Assembly: GCA_028117185.1 (NCBI GenBank)
Contig: JAOHHD010000013.1
Span: 1-42,562, forward strand
DNA length: 42,562 bases
Direction: 5' to 3'
Source: Luminiphilus sp.
GTDB taxonomy: Bacteria > Pseudomonadota > Gammaproteobacteria > Pseudomonadales > Halieaceae
Part shown: positions 42,270 through 42,562 of the stretch, one piece after another
Position numbering within the stretch: position 1 is the first letter of the stretch
Layout: the number at the start of each line of letters is the position of its first letter
Translations under genes and position numbers: made by a program
Notes under the pieces: generated by a model
What the model was told of the DNA's origin: nothing
The model's input: the letters and a program-made list of their open reading frames with translations, nothing else
Database searches by the model: none

Positions 42270-42562
42270 GATCTGTCCGCCAGTAATGCTGAATGGGGGA
42301 GCTTGCTCCCGTTTGGTTTCAGTATAGATACGTCAAAGTAGAAACAGCACCTCCTCACCTATGCTCACCATTTCCCAGCATCGCTGAGCCGTGCTATTGA
42401 ATCCATGATGCCATACCGAGTTGAGAAAGCGCGGCGTGATAGCCGCCCATCAAAAGCGAGAGCTAATTCCAATACCCACTGAACACACAGACAGGAGCAT
42501 CTGCGCGATAATAAGCACTCACGGATAACCCCAGAACAGTATCGATATTAGGGATGTTGCTG
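42270..42562. other. right-edge stretch without a visible gene
   Basis: Upstream of the AstE-like gene to the end of the window. It should hold that gene's promoter; no complete frame with protein character is seen. Confidence 0.35.

Overview
The window looks like a piece of a marine gammaproteobacterial chromosome. The rpsU-yqeY-dnaG-rpoD operon with divergent tsaD, the rsmA-apaH and cca-folB neighbours, and the many exported c-type cytochromes, dehalogenase and peptidase genes suggest a Halieaceae (OM60/NOR5)-like organism. That placement is inference from gene content and protein style; nothing in the window proves the genus.

Layout. (1) 1-5.0 kb: a surface-glycan module: the end of an unrecognised membrane protein, a GT4 glycosyltransferase, DUF2304, a GT2 glycosyltransferase and a Wzt/Wzm-type ABC exporter. 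(2) 5.1-15.0 kb: housekeeping genes rsmA, apaH, cca, folB, tsaD, then rpsU (with a good sigma70 promoter), yqeY, dnaG and rpoD. (3) 15.0-21.1 kb: a diheme lipoprotein cytochrome c, a giant exported protein fusing a CCP/MauG-type diheme peroxidase to a TIGR03805-like beta-helix and a terminal cytochrome c, then haloalkane dehalogenase, DUF1330 and a YghU-type GST. (4) 21.1-36.4 kb: an accessory block that starts at an intact CAT-anticodon tRNA. (5) 36.5-42.3 kb: an unusual internally duplicated isocitrate dehydrogenase, an M28 peptidase, a small secreted protein and an AstE-like deacylase.

The accessory block is the most interesting part. Two 45-bp copies of the tRNA 3' half (from the anticodon loop to CCA) lie at 22.45 and 32.28 kb. 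The 3' half of a different tRNA (Phe, opposite strand) lies at 29.2 kb. The 3' end of the tRNA-adjacent membrane-protein gene is repeated at 34.55 kb. A degenerate ~42-bp repeat, always on the + strand, occurs six times, once at each junction between gene units: the D-amino-acid-like operon, SDR plus DUF4345, alpha/beta hydrolase, MFS, cyclase plus MBL-fold, and MATE. No integrase or transposase gene is visible. The arrangement resembles a stack of tRNA-targeted cassettes whose recombinase is elsewhere or lost.

Inside it, a divergent XRE regulator faces a tightly coupled four-gene operon. It encodes an exported protein with seven two-cysteine repeats, a 52-residue acidic peptide, a DUF1611 P-loop protein (a family that includes a D-glutamate N-acyltransferase) and a PLP racemase. 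All its junctions overlap by a few bases and two palindromic operators lie in the AT-rich divergent promoter. This is the best candidate in the window for an undescribed system, probably handling a D-amino acid or a small modified peptide.
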